NCBI RefSeq assembly: GCF_036226505.1
Contig: NZ_CP108484.1
Coordinates: 7,845,501-7,909,500 of the forward strand
Origin: Kitasatospora sp. NBC_01246
GTDB taxonomy: Bacteria > Actinomycetota > Actinomycetes > Streptomycetales > Streptomycetaceae
Length of the DNA stretch: 64,000 nt
Direction of reading: 5' to 3'
Shown here: positions 18,033 to 26,590 of the stretch, piece by piece
Numbering within the stretch: position 1 is the first letter of the stretch
Layout of the letters: each line of letters begins with the position of its first letter
Made by a program: the position numbers and the translations under genes
Notes under the pieces: generated by a model
The model's database searches: none
Seen by the model: the letters and a program-made list of their open reading frames with translations, nothing else
What the model was told of the DNA's origin: nothing

Positions 18033-19078
18033 CCCGTTGCTCCCGCCCGCGGCCGCCGTCCGTCGGCGTACAGATAGTCCAACGCGCCCTCCAGATCGGG
18101 CAGTTCGGAGGCGAGCGCGAATTGCTCGGCGGCCGCCAGCTCGGCCGCCACCGAGGCGTCGAGCTCGGCGGCGCGTACCTCGCCGATCGCGGCCGCGGCG
18201 CGCGGCAGCGGGTCGCGGGCCCGCCAGTCGGCCACCTCCTCCGGCGTGCGGTAGCGCAGCTTCATCCGGCGTTCCATGGTGTGGTGGCCCTCGAAGCGGT
18301 AGGTGCGGCACTCCAGGAAGCCCGGGCCGCCGCCGGACCGGGCCCGGGCGACGGCCTCCTCGGCCGCGGCCCGGACGGCCTCGGTGTCCATCCCGTCGAC
18401 GGTGACGGCGGGGATGCCGAAGGCGGCCGCCCGGCCGACCGCGCTGCCCGCGACCGCGGTGGCGGCCGGCAGGGTGGTGGCGTAGCCGTTGTTCTCGCAG
18501 ACGAAGACCACCGGCAGCCGCCACATCGCGGCCAGGTTGAACGACTCCAGCAGGACGCCCTGGTTGAGCGCGCCGTCACCGAAGAAGGAGACCGCCACCC
18601 GGTCGTCGCCGGCCTGCCGGGCCGCCCAGGCGGCGCCGACCGCGATCGGCGCACCGGCGCCGACGATGCCGTTGGCGCCCAGGATGCCCAGCGAGAGGTC
18701 GGCGGCGTGCATGGAGCCGCCCCGGCCCCGGTTCAACCCATCGACCCGGCCCGCCAGTTCGGCGAGCAGCCGACGGGGGTCGACACCCCGGGCGAGCACG
18801 TGGCCGTGCCCGCGGTGGGTGGAGGTGAGCCGGTCGCCCGGGCCCAGCGCGGCGCAGACGCCGACCGCCACGGCCTCCTGGCCGATGTAGGGGTGGATGC
18901 CGCCGGTGATCACCCCGGACTTCACCAGGGTGAGCGCCTGCTCCTCGAAGCCGCGGATCAGCCGCAGCATCCGGTACCGCTGCTCGGGGGTGCCCAGCGG
19001 CGCGGGCCCGGCGGCAACCGGCCGGGGGACCGGGCCCGCCGGGGCCGCCGTGGTGGCGGTGCCGCCGACCGCCGTCAC
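18029..19078 (-). CDS. TPP-dependent dehydrogenase E1, alpha subunit
   Basis: A 349-residue E1 alpha subunit. The thiamine diphosphate motif is complete: SFFGDGALNQGVLLESFNLA through VFVCENNGYA (GDG to NN). Other family marks are GGIHPYIGQEAVAVG, HRGHGHVLARG and GRGGSMH, and ECRTYRFEGHHTME near the C-terminus. It decarboxylates a 2-oxoacid and passes the acyl unit to a lipoyl or other acceptor. An Ala/Pro-rich N-terminal extension of about 25 residues precedes the domain. It is coupled at both ends by 4-nt overlaps: with the PhyH gene upstream and the beta subunit downstream. The substrate is unknown; a 4-hydroxyphenylglyoxylate role is suggested only by context. Confidence 0.92.
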   Translation of the reverse strand: MTAVGGTATTAAPAGPVPRPVAAGPAPLGTPEQRYRMLRLIRGFEEQALTLVKSGVITGGIHPYIGQEAVAVGVCAALGPGDRLTSTHRGHGHVLARGVDPRRLLAELAGRVDGLNRGRGGSMHAADLSLGILGANGIVGAGAPIAVGAAWAARQAGDDRVAVSFFGDGALNQGVLLESFNLAAMWRLPVVFVCENNGYATTLPAATAVAGSAVGRAAAFGIPAVTVDGMDTEAVRAAAEEAVARARSGGGPGFLECRTYRFEGHHTMERRMKLRYRTPEEVADWRARDPLPRAAAAIGEVRAAELDASVAAELAAAEQFALASELPDLEGALDYLYADGRRPRAGATG

Positions 19079-19989
19079 GGGGTGCCCCGCCAGAGGGTCG
19101 GGCAGATGTCCGGGTCGGCGTAGTCCGGCCGGCCGTCGGCGGTGCGGCGGACCACCACGTCGTGGTTGTAGACCACCGTGCCGCCGTCCGGCCTGAGGTG
19201 GTGGCGGTACTCGTTCCCGCCGTCCTGGAGGTGCAGCGAGACGGCGCGGCGCGGTGCGTCGGACAGGTTGGCACCGCTGCCGTGGTAGGTGCGGCAGTGG
19301 TGGAAGCTGACGTGCCCGCGCGGGATCTCGATCGGGACCTTGCGCACCTGCTGCCCGTTGTGGTGCGCGTTGGCGGCCAGGATCGACTCCAGTTCGGAGC
19401 GGTCGCGGTGGGCGAAGTGCCGGGTGGAGTCCTCGCCGGAGTCCAGCTCGCGCCAGCGGTGGCTGCCGTCGATCATGGTGATCGTGCCGTTCTCCACCCC
19501 GCAGTCGTGGAACGGCAGGAAGGCCGTGAGCATCCGGTCGGAACTGGACGTCTGCCAGTAGTGCTTGTCGAAGTGCCAGGGCACCTGGTTGGTCGGCTCC
19601 TCGGGCACCGGCGGCTTGTAGATCAGCGTCGCCTGGAAGACCCGGATCTCCTCGGCCTCGGCCAGCAGCGCGGCGACGGCGCCCAGCAGCGGCTTGCGCA
19701 GGATCGCGCCGATGGCGTCGCTCTCGTAGTGCACGTAGTCGTTGTGCCGCTGGACCGGGCCGTGCTCCGGCGTCCAGGCGGCGAGGTTCGGCGGGCGGAC
19801 GGCGAGTTCACGGTCGCGGTGACCCTCGTAGTACTTCTCGGTGGCGGCCTGCAGGGTGTCCAGCTCCTCGTCGCTGAACAGTCGGCGGGAGAGGTACCAG
19901 CCGTGTTCGAGGTAGCCCGCCACCTCCTCGGGGGTGGGCAGCAGTGCGCGCTCGGCCTCGGTGAGCCGGAACTCGGGTGCGGTGGTCAT
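19075..19989 (-). CDS. PhyH-family Fe(II)/2-oxoglutarate oxygenase
   Basis: A 304-residue member of the phytanoyl-CoA dioxygenase family. The iron triad is visible: PWHFDKHYW (H-x-D) near residue 140 and the distal His in CRTYHGSG near 235, followed by the Arg of APRRAVSLHLQ that binds 2-oxoglutarate. Such enzymes hydroxylate, halogenate-like oxidise or desaturate small molecules, often carrier-bound or amino-acid-like. It starts 32 nt after the hydroxymandelate synthase and overlaps the E1 alpha start by 4 nt, so it is an integral part of the operon. Substrate is not deducible from sequence. Confidence 0.88.
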   Translation of the reverse strand: MTTAPEFRLTEAERALLPTPEEVAGYLEHGWYLSRRLFSDEELDTLQAATEKYYEGHRDRELAVRPPNLAAWTPEHGPVQRHNDYVHYESDAIGAILRKPLLGAVAALLAEAEEIRVFQATLIYKPPVPEEPTNQVPWHFDKHYWQTSSSDRMLTAFLPFHDCGVENGTITMIDGSHRWRELDSGEDSTRHFAHRDRSELESILAANAHHNGQQVRKVPIEIPRGHVSFHHCRTYHGSGANLSDAPRRAVSLHLQDGGNEYRHHLRPDGGTVVYNHDVVVRRTADGRPDYADPDICPTLWRGTP

Positions 19990-20021
19990 GCGGGGGCCTC
20001 CTTCTGCGGGGCGGGGGTTGC

Positions 20022-21104
20022 TCAGACGGAGGCGGTGGCGTTCGTCCGCTCGACGGCCTCGTACAGGGCCTTGATGTTCGCGGTGCCGAAGGTGCCCGCA
20101 CCCTGGCGCTCGATCAGTTCCAGGAAGTAGGTCCGGCGCGGGTGGGTCGAGCGCAGGAAGATCTGGAAGAGCTGCCCGCCGTGGTCCTGGTCGACCAGCA
20201 CGTCGAGTTCGCGCAGCGTGTCGACCGGGATGGCCGTCCCGCCGAGCCGCTCGGCCAGCGCGTCGTAGTAGGCGCCCGGGGTGGTGAGGAACTCCACCCC
20301 GCGTTCGCGGATGGTGCGCACGGCGGTGGCGATGTCGCCGGTGCGGAAGGCCAGGTGCTGGACGCCCGCGCCCTCGTTGTCGGCCAGGAAGGTGTCGATC
20401 TGGCCGGGCCGGCGGGAGGTGTCGGGCTCGATCAGGGTGAAGGTGACCTCGCCGGACGCGCTCTGCACCACGCTGGAGTCCATCGCCTGCTCGCCGACCT
20501 CGATGTACTCGCCGAAGATCCGGTGGAGGCCGAGCGCGGCCTCGCAGAACCGCACGGCGGGGGCGAGTTCGCCGGCCGGGACGCAGATCGCGGCGTGGTC
20601 CAGGGCGTCCAGCAGGGCGCCGGGGGCGGCCTCCGCCGCCGGGCCGGAGGCCGCCCCGGCGGCGGTGTCGGGGACGAACCGCAGGGCGACGTCGCCGAAG
20701 CCCGCCACCAGGCCGCCGGTCCGGTCCAGGACGCGGGCGCCGTGCCGCTCGGCGCGCTCCAGCGAGGCCTGCGGGTCGGTGCAGCCGAGCGCGATCACCC
20801 CGACGCCGTCGCCGTGCACGGCGACGAACCGGGCGACCGGGTGGGCGGGGTCGGCGGCGGAGACGAGGTGCAGCCGGATGTCGCCCTGGCGCAGCCGGAC
20901 GGTGCGTACGCCGTCCGGCCCGGCGGCGGGCTCCCCGGGCGCCTGCTCCGCCGACGTCCGGGCGTCGGGCGTGCGGGCGTCGGGCGTCCGGGTGTCGGGC
21001 GTGCGTTCATCGGGCACGAAGCCGAAGTCGGCACGGAGGCCGGCTGCGGTCTTGTCGGCGTCCGCGCAGTGGAACTCGACATGGGTGATGGACTGGATGG
21101 ACAA
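20022..21104 (-). CDS. hmaS: 4-hydroxymandelate synthase
   Basis: A 360-residue two-domain non-haem iron dioxygenase of the HPPD superfamily. Iron ligands are His170 (LDHAAICV), His250 (GVQHLAF) and Glu329 (FLELIERQ). The C-terminus, with TYFLELIERQGAGTFG and NIKALYEAVE, follows hydroxymandelate synthase from glycopeptide producers more closely than HPPD, and the reaction would turn 4-hydroxyphenylpyruvate into 4-hydroxymandelate. A repetitive insert (RTPDxRTPDARTPDART, about 34-50) in the N-terminal domain is unusual. The start is TTG at 21104, with GGGGAG 6 nt upstream; no ATG is possible there. The oxidase and aminotransferase of the same route lie in the divergent operon. Confidence 0.88.
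   Translation of the reverse strand: MSIQSITHVEFHCADADKTAAGLRADFGFVPDERTPDTRTPDARTPDARTSAEQAPGEPAAGPDGVRTVRLRQGDIRLHLVSAADPAHPVARFVAVHGDGVGVIALGCTDPQASLERAERHGARVLDRTGGLVAGFGDVALRFVPDTAAGAASGPAAEAAPGALLDALDHAAICVPAGELAPAVRFCEAALGLHRIFGEYIEVGEQAMDSSVVQSASGEVTFTLIEPDTSRRPGQIDTFLADNEGAGVQHLAFRTGDIATAVRTIRERGVEFLTTPGAYYDALAERLGGTAIPVDTLRELDVLVDQDHGGQLFQIFLRSTHPRRTYFLELIERQGAGTFGTANIKALYEAVERTNATASV
20960..21015 (-). repeat. 15-bp tandem repeats inside the hydroxymandelate synthase gene
   Basis: About three to four imperfect copies of a 15-bp unit encode the repeated R-T-P-D-(A/T) peptide in the N-terminal domain. Slippage expansion within a coding region is the simplest origin. Confidence 0.7.
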
Positions 21105-21217
21105 CGGGTGCTCCCCGGGGGTGGCGAATGATGGGTGGCCGGGGCGCCGCGCCGGGCCGGGTCGGCTCCGGCGGGTGCCCCGGGGCAGGCCGGGGTGCGA
21201 CCCCGGTGCCCGGTCGG

Positions 21218-22483
21218 TTACTTGACGGACCGGGTGGACGCCGGGCCGAAGACCAGGCTGAGGTTGTGCCCGCCGAAGGCGAAGGCGTTGCTCAGCGCGG
21301 CGCCCGGCGGTACGGACCGGGCCGCGCCGCGCACGTGGTCGAGCGCGCAGGCCGGATCGGGATCGGTCAGGTTGAGCGTCGGTGGCAGCGTCCCCCGGGC
21401 GACCGCGAGCGCGGTCACCACTGCCTCCAACGCCCCTGCGGCGCCCAGGAGATGGCCGGTCGCGCCCTTGGTGGAGCTGACCGCCGGACCGTGCTCGCCG
21501 AAGACCGCGCGCAGGGCGGCGGTCTCGGCGACATCGCCCAGTTTGGTGCCGGTGCCGTGCGCGTTGACGTAGCCGATGTCGGACGGCGCCAGACCCGCGT
21601 TGGCGATCGCGGCGCGCATCGCGTCGGCCGCGCCCGAGCCGTCCGGTCGCGGCATGGTCGGGTGGTGGGCGTCCGTCGAGGCGCCCCAGCCGGTGAGGTC
21701 GGCGTACCCGGCCGCGCCGCGGGCGTCCGCGTGCTCGGCCCGCTCCAGGACGAGGACGGCGCTGCCCTCGCCGAGGACGAAGCCGTTGCGGCGGGCGTCG
21801 AACGGCCGGCTGGCCTCGGTCGGATCGTCCCAGCCGGCCGACAGTGCACGGGCGTTGGTGAAGGCGGCGGCGATCGTCGGGTGCAGCGAGGACTCGCTGC
21901 CGCCGCAGACCACCACGTCGGCGTCGCCGGCCCGGATCAGCCGCAGCCCCTCGGCGACGGCCTGGGCGCCGGCCGCGCAAGCCGTCACGATGGCCGAACT
22001 GAAGCCCCGGATCCCGTGTTTGATGGCGATCCGGGCGGTGGCCATGTTGGAGAGCATGCCGGGCAGCAGGTACGGGCTGACGCCGGGCCGGCCGCGCTCC
22101 AGTCGGCGGTGCGACTGCTGCTCGAAGGTCTCCAGCCCGCCGCCGCCGGTGGCCAGCACCACGGCGGTGCGGTGCGGGTCGGCGTCCCGGCCGACCACCA
22201 GGCCGGCGTCGGCGAGCGCGTCGTCGGCGGCGGCGAGGGCGAGCAGCACGAACCGGTCCACGCACCTGGTCTCGGTGGGCGGCAGCACCTCGCGGCCCTC
22301 GACGGCGGGTGCCAGGCCGGCGGCGGTGAGCCAGCCGTGCGCGGCGTGGCCCTCGGGCAGCGCGCGGATGCCGGAGCGGCCGGCGGTGAGCGCCTCGAAG
22401 ACCTCGGCCGGCTTCCGGCCGACCGGTGTGACCAGGCCGATCCCGGTGACCACGGCGCCCGGGCGGGCGGTGGCCGCGCTCAT
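21218..22483 (-). CDS. FabF-type beta-ketoacyl-ACP synthase
   Basis: A 421-residue KAS II/type II PKS-like ketosynthase with a full catalytic set: Cys169 in VTACAAGAQA, His309 in NAHGTGTKLGD and His344 in TGHLLGAAG. The N-terminal VVTGIGLVTPVG and C-terminal NAFAFGGHN also fit. It should do decarboxylative condensation on ACP-bound substrates. It overlaps the stop of the AMP ligase by 4 nt and is in the same operon as the C-N-H ketosynthase homologue, so the two could form a heterodimer as KS and chain-length-factor pairs do. That pairing is inference; the partner is not a typical CLF because it keeps its cysteine. Confidence 0.93.
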   Translation of the reverse strand: MSAATARPGAVVTGIGLVTPVGRKPAEVFEALTAGRSGIRALPEGHAAHGWLTAAGLAPAVEGREVLPPTETRCVDRFVLLALAAADDALADAGLVVGRDADPHRTAVVLATGGGGLETFEQQSHRRLERGRPGVSPYLLPGMLSNMATARIAIKHGIRGFSSAIVTACAAGAQAVAEGLRLIRAGDADVVVCGGSESSLHPTIAAAFTNARALSAGWDDPTEASRPFDARRNGFVLGEGSAVLVLERAEHADARGAAGYADLTGWGASTDAHHPTMPRPDGSGAADAMRAAIANAGLAPSDIGYVNAHGTGTKLGDVAETAALRAVFGEHGPAVSSTKGATGHLLGAAGALEAVVTALAVARGTLPPTLNLTDPDPACALDHVRGAARSVPPGAALSNAFAFGGHNLSLVFGPASTRSVK

Positions 22484-24099
22484 CGGGCGGCCACCGAGTC
22501 GAGGTAGCGGCGGCGCAGCAGCACCTTGCGGACCTTGCCGGTCGGCCCCAGCGGGATGTCGTCGCCCGCCACCACCAGGACCTGGCGGACGGTGGCCGCC
22601 GCGGCCTCGTCGAGGGCCGCGGTGACCGCCTTGGTGCGGTCGGCCGTCGGATCCGCGTCCGCGGTCAGGATCAGCAGGACGTCGGTGACCACCTGGTCGC
22701 CGTCCCGGACGGCGACCACCGTGCAGTCCGCCACGTCGGGGCAGGCGGCCAGTACCCGCTCCTCCGACATCGCGGTGAACAGCCGCTTGCCGTCGCCTAG
22801 TTCCACCGAGTCCACGGCGCGGTCGACGTGGTAGTAGTAGCCCTCCTCGTCCCGGTACATGAGGTCCCCGGTGAGGAAGCGGCCGCGGATCCGGGTGCGG
22901 AAGGTCTTGACCGAGTCGTTCCAGTAGCCGAGTGCCAGGGTGGGGGAGGCGGTGGCGAGTTCGCCGACCTCGCCCGTCCCGAGCGGCTCGCCGTCCGGGC
23001 CGACCAGCTCGCAGTCGACGAAGGCGTGCGGGCGGCCGACGCAGCGGCCGTAGCGTTCGGTGCCGGGTCCGTGGGTGATGAAGAAGTGCGAGTGGCCCAT
23101 CTCGGTGGAGCCGAGGCCGTCCACGAACAGCGAGCCGGGCAGCCGGACCCGGCCCTCGCGGGTGACGGCTTCGCGGCTGCCGGCGGCGATCAGCCGGCGG
23201 ATGTGCACCTCGTGCGCGCAGTCGCCGGTGTTCCACCAGAGCGCGACCGACGACAACTCGCGCTTCGCCAGGTCGTGGTGGGCCAGCTCGGCCCAGGTGG
23301 CGGCGAAGCCGATGACACCGGTGGGCCGGCGCTCCTCGATGGCGTCCAGCACACCGGCGCCGGCCTGCCGGGAGAGCAGGTCGAGCCGGGTGTGCGAGCT
23401 GAGCGCGAGGTTCACCGCGATCAGGGTGGCGGCGTGCGGCGCGGGCAGTGCGCTGAGCATCCGCTCCTGGCCCTGCGGGCGGGGCAGGCGCAGGCGGTGG
23501 CGGATCGCCGCGTACAGGCTCGCGTGGGAGTGGACGACGGCCTTGGGCATCCCGGTGGTGCCGGAGGAGTGGGTGATCGCCACCGGGTCGTCGGACCAGT
23601 GCCGGTAGGGGGCGGGGGCGGCGTCCGGGTCCCCCGAGCCGAGCGTGCCGACCTCCGGGAGCAGCGGGGCGCCCGGGTCGTGGCCGGCCAGCGCGGCGAG
23701 GTGCGGGGCGTCGGCGAGGATGCCGACGGCGCCGATCCGGGCGATGTAGCGGGCGGCGCGCTCCCCGTCCACGTTCGGGTTCAGCAGCGCCGGGATGGCG
23801 CCGAGCCGGGCCAGTGCGAGGAAGGAGAGCACATGGTCGGCGACGTCCGTCGCGTAGACCACCACCGGGTCGCGGCGGCTGACGCCGAGGCCGTGCAGGG
23901 CCGCGGCCCGGGCCCGGACGGCGCGGTCGAGTTCGCGCAGCGTGAAGGGCTGCCAGGCGGCATGGCCGTCCACCGGGGTGTCGAAGGCGAGCAGCGGTTC
24001 GTCCAGTCCGAGGCCCAGGGCCATCCGGTGGGTGAGGACGTTGCCGGCGCCGACGTCGGGGTCGTCCGCGAGAAGGGTGCGGATACTGCGGATGCTCAC
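22480..24099 (-). CDS. AMP-dependent acyl/aryl ligase
   Basis: A 539-residue adenylate-forming enzyme. The core motifs are HSSGTTGMPKAVVHSH (A3), GSTEMGHSHF (A5), TGDLMYRDEEGYYYH (A7), VDSVELGDGKR (A8) and the catalytic lysine of GPTGKVRKVLL (A10). Lacking fused carrier or reductase domains, it probably loads a free acid onto CoA or onto one of the nearby ACPs. The specificity region cannot be decoded by eye. It is coupled to the FabF-type ketosynthase downstream by a 4-nt overlap. An upstream gap of 138 bp separates it from the truncated ketosynthase-like gene and may contain an internal promoter, though none stands out. Confidence 0.9.
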   Translation of the reverse strand: MSIRSIRTLLADDPDVGAGNVLTHRMALGLGLDEPLLAFDTPVDGHAAWQPFTLRELDRAVRARAAALHGLGVSRRDPVVVYATDVADHVLSFLALARLGAIPALLNPNVDGERAARYIARIGAVGILADAPHLAALAGHDPGAPLLPEVGTLGSGDPDAAPAPYRHWSDDPVAITHSSGTTGMPKAVVHSHASLYAAIRHRLRLPRPQGQERMLSALPAPHAATLIAVNLALSSHTRLDLLSRQAGAGVLDAIEERRPTGVIGFAATWAELAHHDLAKRELSSVALWWNTGDCAHEVHIRRLIAAGSREAVTREGRVRLPGSLFVDGLGSTEMGHSHFFITHGPGTERYGRCVGRPHAFVDCELVGPDGEPLGTGEVGELATASPTLALGYWNDSVKTFRTRIRGRFLTGDLMYRDEEGYYYHVDRAVDSVELGDGKRLFTAMSEERVLAACPDVADCTVVAVRDGDQVVTDVLLILTADADPTADRTKAVTAALDEAAAATVRQVLVVAGDDIPLGPTGKVRKVLLRRRYLDSVAAR

Positions 24100-24237
24100 G
24101 GTGGTGAATCCCTCCCATGGTGCTGGGCGTACTTCGGCGGGGCGCGTCGGGTGCGCCGCTCGCTCGATGGCGGTGCGGGCGATACGGGGTGGCGGGGTAC
24201 GGAGGCGGCGTGGTGTGCGGTGGCGGGGCGGCGCGGG

Positions 24238-24747
24238 TCAGCCGGCCGTGACCAGGACGGCGGCGGCCCGGTCCGTTCCCCCGGCGGACTCCGCCTGCTC
24301 GGCGGCGACGACGAGCACCTGGTCCGCGTCGCCGTCCGCGAGGAGCAGCGCCGCCAGGTCGAGCGCGTCCTGCGGCACCAGGCCGGGTACGGAGTCGGCC
24401 GGGCTGATCGACACCACCGGCCCGGTCAGGCCCCAGCGGGCGGCGATGTGTCCGAGCACGGCGTTCGGGTTGGACTGGAAGAACAGCAGGGGCGGCACCC
24501 GCCCCCCGGAGGCGGCGGCGTCGTCGATGGCGCGGGCGGTGGCGCGGTCGCCGCCCGCGCTGGCCAGCAGCAGGGCGGTCCGGCCGGGGGCCGGGGCGCT
24601 GCCGTGCCGGGCGCGCAGGCAGCGCTCGGCGGTCTCGGCGACCAGCGGATTGAAGGAGGAGGCGGTGAAGCCGGGGATCGGCGGGAGCGGCTCGTGGTGG
24701 CCCGGCTCCGGCCAGCGGGCTTCGGCGAGGACGCGCAGTGCGGTCAC
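24238..24747 (-). CDS. Short ketosynthase-like protein (N-terminal half only)
   Basis: A 169-residue protein resembling only the N-terminal half of a ketoacyl synthase: FTASSFNPLVAETAERCL, TALLLASAGGDRATA, then FFQSNPNAVLGHIAARWGLTGPVVSIS and DLAALLLADGDADQVLVVAAEQ. The layout is like the short ketoacyl-synt_2 proteins of aryl polyene-type clusters. Where a catalytic cysteine would stand (GPVVSIS) there is none, and the His motifs are absent, so it cannot condense by itself. It overlaps the preceding C-N-H ketosynthase stop by 4 nt. It may be a structural subunit or substrate-presenting partner. It is intact as a reading frame and does not look decayed. Confidence 0.72.
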   Translation of the reverse strand: MTALRVLAEARWPEPGHHEPLPPIPGFTASSFNPLVAETAERCLRARHGSAPAPGRTALLLASAGGDRATARAIDDAAASGGRVPPLLFFQSNPNAVLGHIAARWGLTGPVVSISPADSVPGLVPQDALDLAALLLADGDADQVLVVAAEQAESAGGTDRAAAVLVTAG

Positions 24748-25904
24748 CGGGTCGCCACCAGGAGTGCGGTGTTGGCGCCGCCGAAGGCGGAGTTGAGCGT
24801 CAGCGCGTAGCGTGGCCGGTCGGCGCGCGGGCCGTCCAGCACGAGGTCCAGCCCGACGTCCGGGTCCGGGCCGAGCCAGCCGGCGTTCACCGGGAGCCGC
24901 CCGTCGCGCAACGCCCCGATGGTGACGGCGAGTTCGAGCAGGGCGGAGGCCTCCAGGGCGTGCCCGTGGACGGCTTTGCTGGAGCTCACCGGGAGCCGCC
25001 CGGCGTGCGCGCCGAACACCTGGTGCAGGGCATTGGCCTCGGCCCGGTCGGACAGCGGCGAACCGGTGCCGTTGGCGTTGACGTAGCCGACCTCGTCCGG
25101 GGCGAGGCCCGCCCGGGCGAGCGCGGCCCCGACGGCGCGGGCGACGCCGTCGCCGCTCGGCTCCGGGCGGCAGACGTGGTGGGCGTCCCCGGACCGGCCC
25201 CAGCCGGCCAGCCGGGCGAGCACGGGTGCGCCGCGCAGCTCGGCCCGCGGCTCCGCCTCGACGACCACGGCGGCGGCCGCGTCGCCGAGCAGGGTGCCGG
25301 TCCGGCCGGCGCTGAACGGGCGCAGCTCGCCGTCCCGGGCCAGCGCCCGGCCGGCGTCGAAGGCGGCGAAGACGCCCGGCTCCACCAGGTGGCCGGCGGC
25401 GACCAGCACCCGGGGGTGGCGGCCGGCGGCCACCAGGGCGGCGGCGTCGGCCACGGCGGTGCCGGCGGCGACGCAGGCACCGGTGTAGACGCGGGTGACG
25501 CCGGCGGTCCCCCAGGCGGCGGTGGCCCCGGCGGCGACGGCGGTGGTGACGGCCCGGGTGTGGAGGTCACTGTGCAGGGCGAGCAGGACGGGCATGCCCT
25601 CCCGGTCCGCCGCGGCCCGGCCGTCGCCGTCGGGGCCGTCACCGCCGCGCCCGGCGGGCAGGCCGGCCTGGCGGCAGGCCTGGTCCACGGCGGCGAGGAC
25701 GGCGTCGGCCAGCGGCACCGGCTCGGCCAGCAGCGCGGCCCGGGTGGTCCGGCGCGCGGAGACGTCGAACCTGGTCACCGTGGTGAACGCGGTCTTGCCG
25801 AGGGCGGCCGCGTCGGTGAGCGCGTCCAGCCCGGTGCCGGCCGCGCTGAGCACGCCGACACCGGTGACCACGGGCCGGACGGCGGGCGGAGCGTGGCCGG
25901 TCAT
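24744..25904 (-). CDS. Ketosynthase homologue with Cys-Asn-His active site
   Basis: A 386-residue KAS II-fold protein, somewhat short. It keeps the nucleophile Cys144 (YTGACVAAGTA) and the second histidine His315 (VHGHALEAS), but the first histidine is Asn278 (NANGTGSPLSD, where HGTGT is expected). Ordinary chain-length factors lose the Cys instead, so this is a different change. A Cys-Asn-His centre could favour acyl transfer or non-decarboxylative condensation. There is an extra Gly/Asp-rich loop at about 84-102. It overlaps an ACP start upstream and the short ketosynthase-like gene downstream, each by 4 nt. Confidence 0.85.
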   Translation of the reverse strand: MTGHAPPAVRPVVTGVGVLSAAGTGLDALTDAAALGKTAFTTVTRFDVSARRTTRAALLAEPVPLADAVLAAVDQACRQAGLPAGRGGDGPDGDGRAAADREGMPVLLALHSDLHTRAVTTAVAAGATAAWGTAGVTRVYTGACVAAGTAVADAAALVAAGRHPRVLVAAGHLVEPGVFAAFDAGRALARDGELRPFSAGRTGTLLGDAAAAVVVEAEPRAELRGAPVLARLAGWGRSGDAHHVCRPEPSGDGVARAVGAALARAGLAPDEVGYVNANGTGSPLSDRAEANALHQVFGAHAGRLPVSSSKAVHGHALEASALLELAVTIGALRDGRLPVNAGWLGPDPDVGLDLVLDGPRADRPRYALTLNSAFGGANTALLVATR

Positions 25905-26182
25905 GACTGCGCGACCCCTGCGGTCCGTTCCGGCGGGGCGCCGGCGGCCGCCGCGAGGACGGCGGAGCGGAGCACCTCGACGGCGTCGTCCACCGTCCGG
26001 ATCGCCTCGAAGCGTTCGTCGTCGAGATCCGGCTCGATGCCGTAGCGCTGCTCGAACTCGGCTATCAGCCACGTGAGTTCCAGGGAGCCGAGTTCCTCGG
26101 GGACGGTGTCGGCGGCGCGCTGCCCGAACGCCGCCAGGATCGTCAGTACCTCGGCCCGGTCGGGGAGGACGGGCTCGGTCAC
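25901..26182 (-). CDS. Acyl carrier protein
   Basis: A 93-residue four-helix carrier. The phosphopantetheine serine is Ser33 in ELGSLELTWLIAEFEQRYG, where the usual D-S-L is G-S-L. The helix 2 acidic pattern and the following GIEPDLDDERF loop support a carrier fold. It overlaps the other ACP upstream and the C-N-H ketosynthase downstream, each by 4 nt. It is probably the substrate carrier of that ketosynthase. The C-terminal 15 residues are Ala-rich and probably disordered. Confidence 0.86.
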   Translation of the reverse strand: MTEPVLPDRAEVLTILAAFGQRAADTVPEELGSLELTWLIAEFEQRYGIEPDLDDERFEAIRTVDDAVEVLRSAVLAAAAGAPPERTAGVAQS

Positions 26183-26454
26183 GCGGGGCTGCCGGAGGTG
26201 GCGGTGACGGCGGCGAAGCGCTTGGCGACGTCGGCGGTGAACTCGTCGAGCGTCATCAGCGCGGTGCTCTCCATCTCGTCGAAGTCGAACTTGATCCCGA
26301 ACTCGTCCTCGACCTGGACCGAGAGGTCGGCCAGCGCGAGCGACTCCAGGTCGAGCCCGGCCGGGCCGAGGTCGGTGTCGCCGGTGACCTCGGAGACGTC
26401 GTACTGCATCTCGGTCAGGGCGGCGAGGACGAACTCGCGGATGCGGTCCTGCAT
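26179..26454 (-). CDS. Acyl carrier protein
   Basis: A 91-residue ACP with the serine at Ser38 in GLDLESLALADLSVQVEDEFG, followed by IKFDFDEMESTALMTLDEF typical of helix 3. ATG 26454 is preceded by AGGAG with 6-nt spacing; a start 18 codons upstream lacks such a site. It is the first of a row of four genes joined by 4-nt overlaps (ACP, ACP, C-N-H ketosynthase, short ketosynthase-like protein). It is expected to be activated by the Sfp-type transferase at 38455. Confidence 0.92.
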   Translation of the reverse strand: MQDRIREFVLAALTEMQYDVSEVTGDTDLGPAGLDLESLALADLSVQVEDEFGIKFDFDEMESTALMTLDEFTADVAKRFAAVTATSGSPA

Positions 26455-26590
26455 GGTGTGCTCCTGTACTCGCGCGCAGCGGCGCGCGGATCGTCGGGGG
26501 AGAAGCAAGCGGCGGGGAGAAGCGGTGGGGAGTCGGGGACGCGGCGGTCCGGGTGCGGCGGGTCTGTCCGGTGCCTCCCGGCGGGGCCGG

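Noticed and set aside
24100..24237. Possible small gene between ligase and short ketosynthase-like gene
   Set aside because: No ribosome site with a protein-like frame was found in this 138-bp gap.
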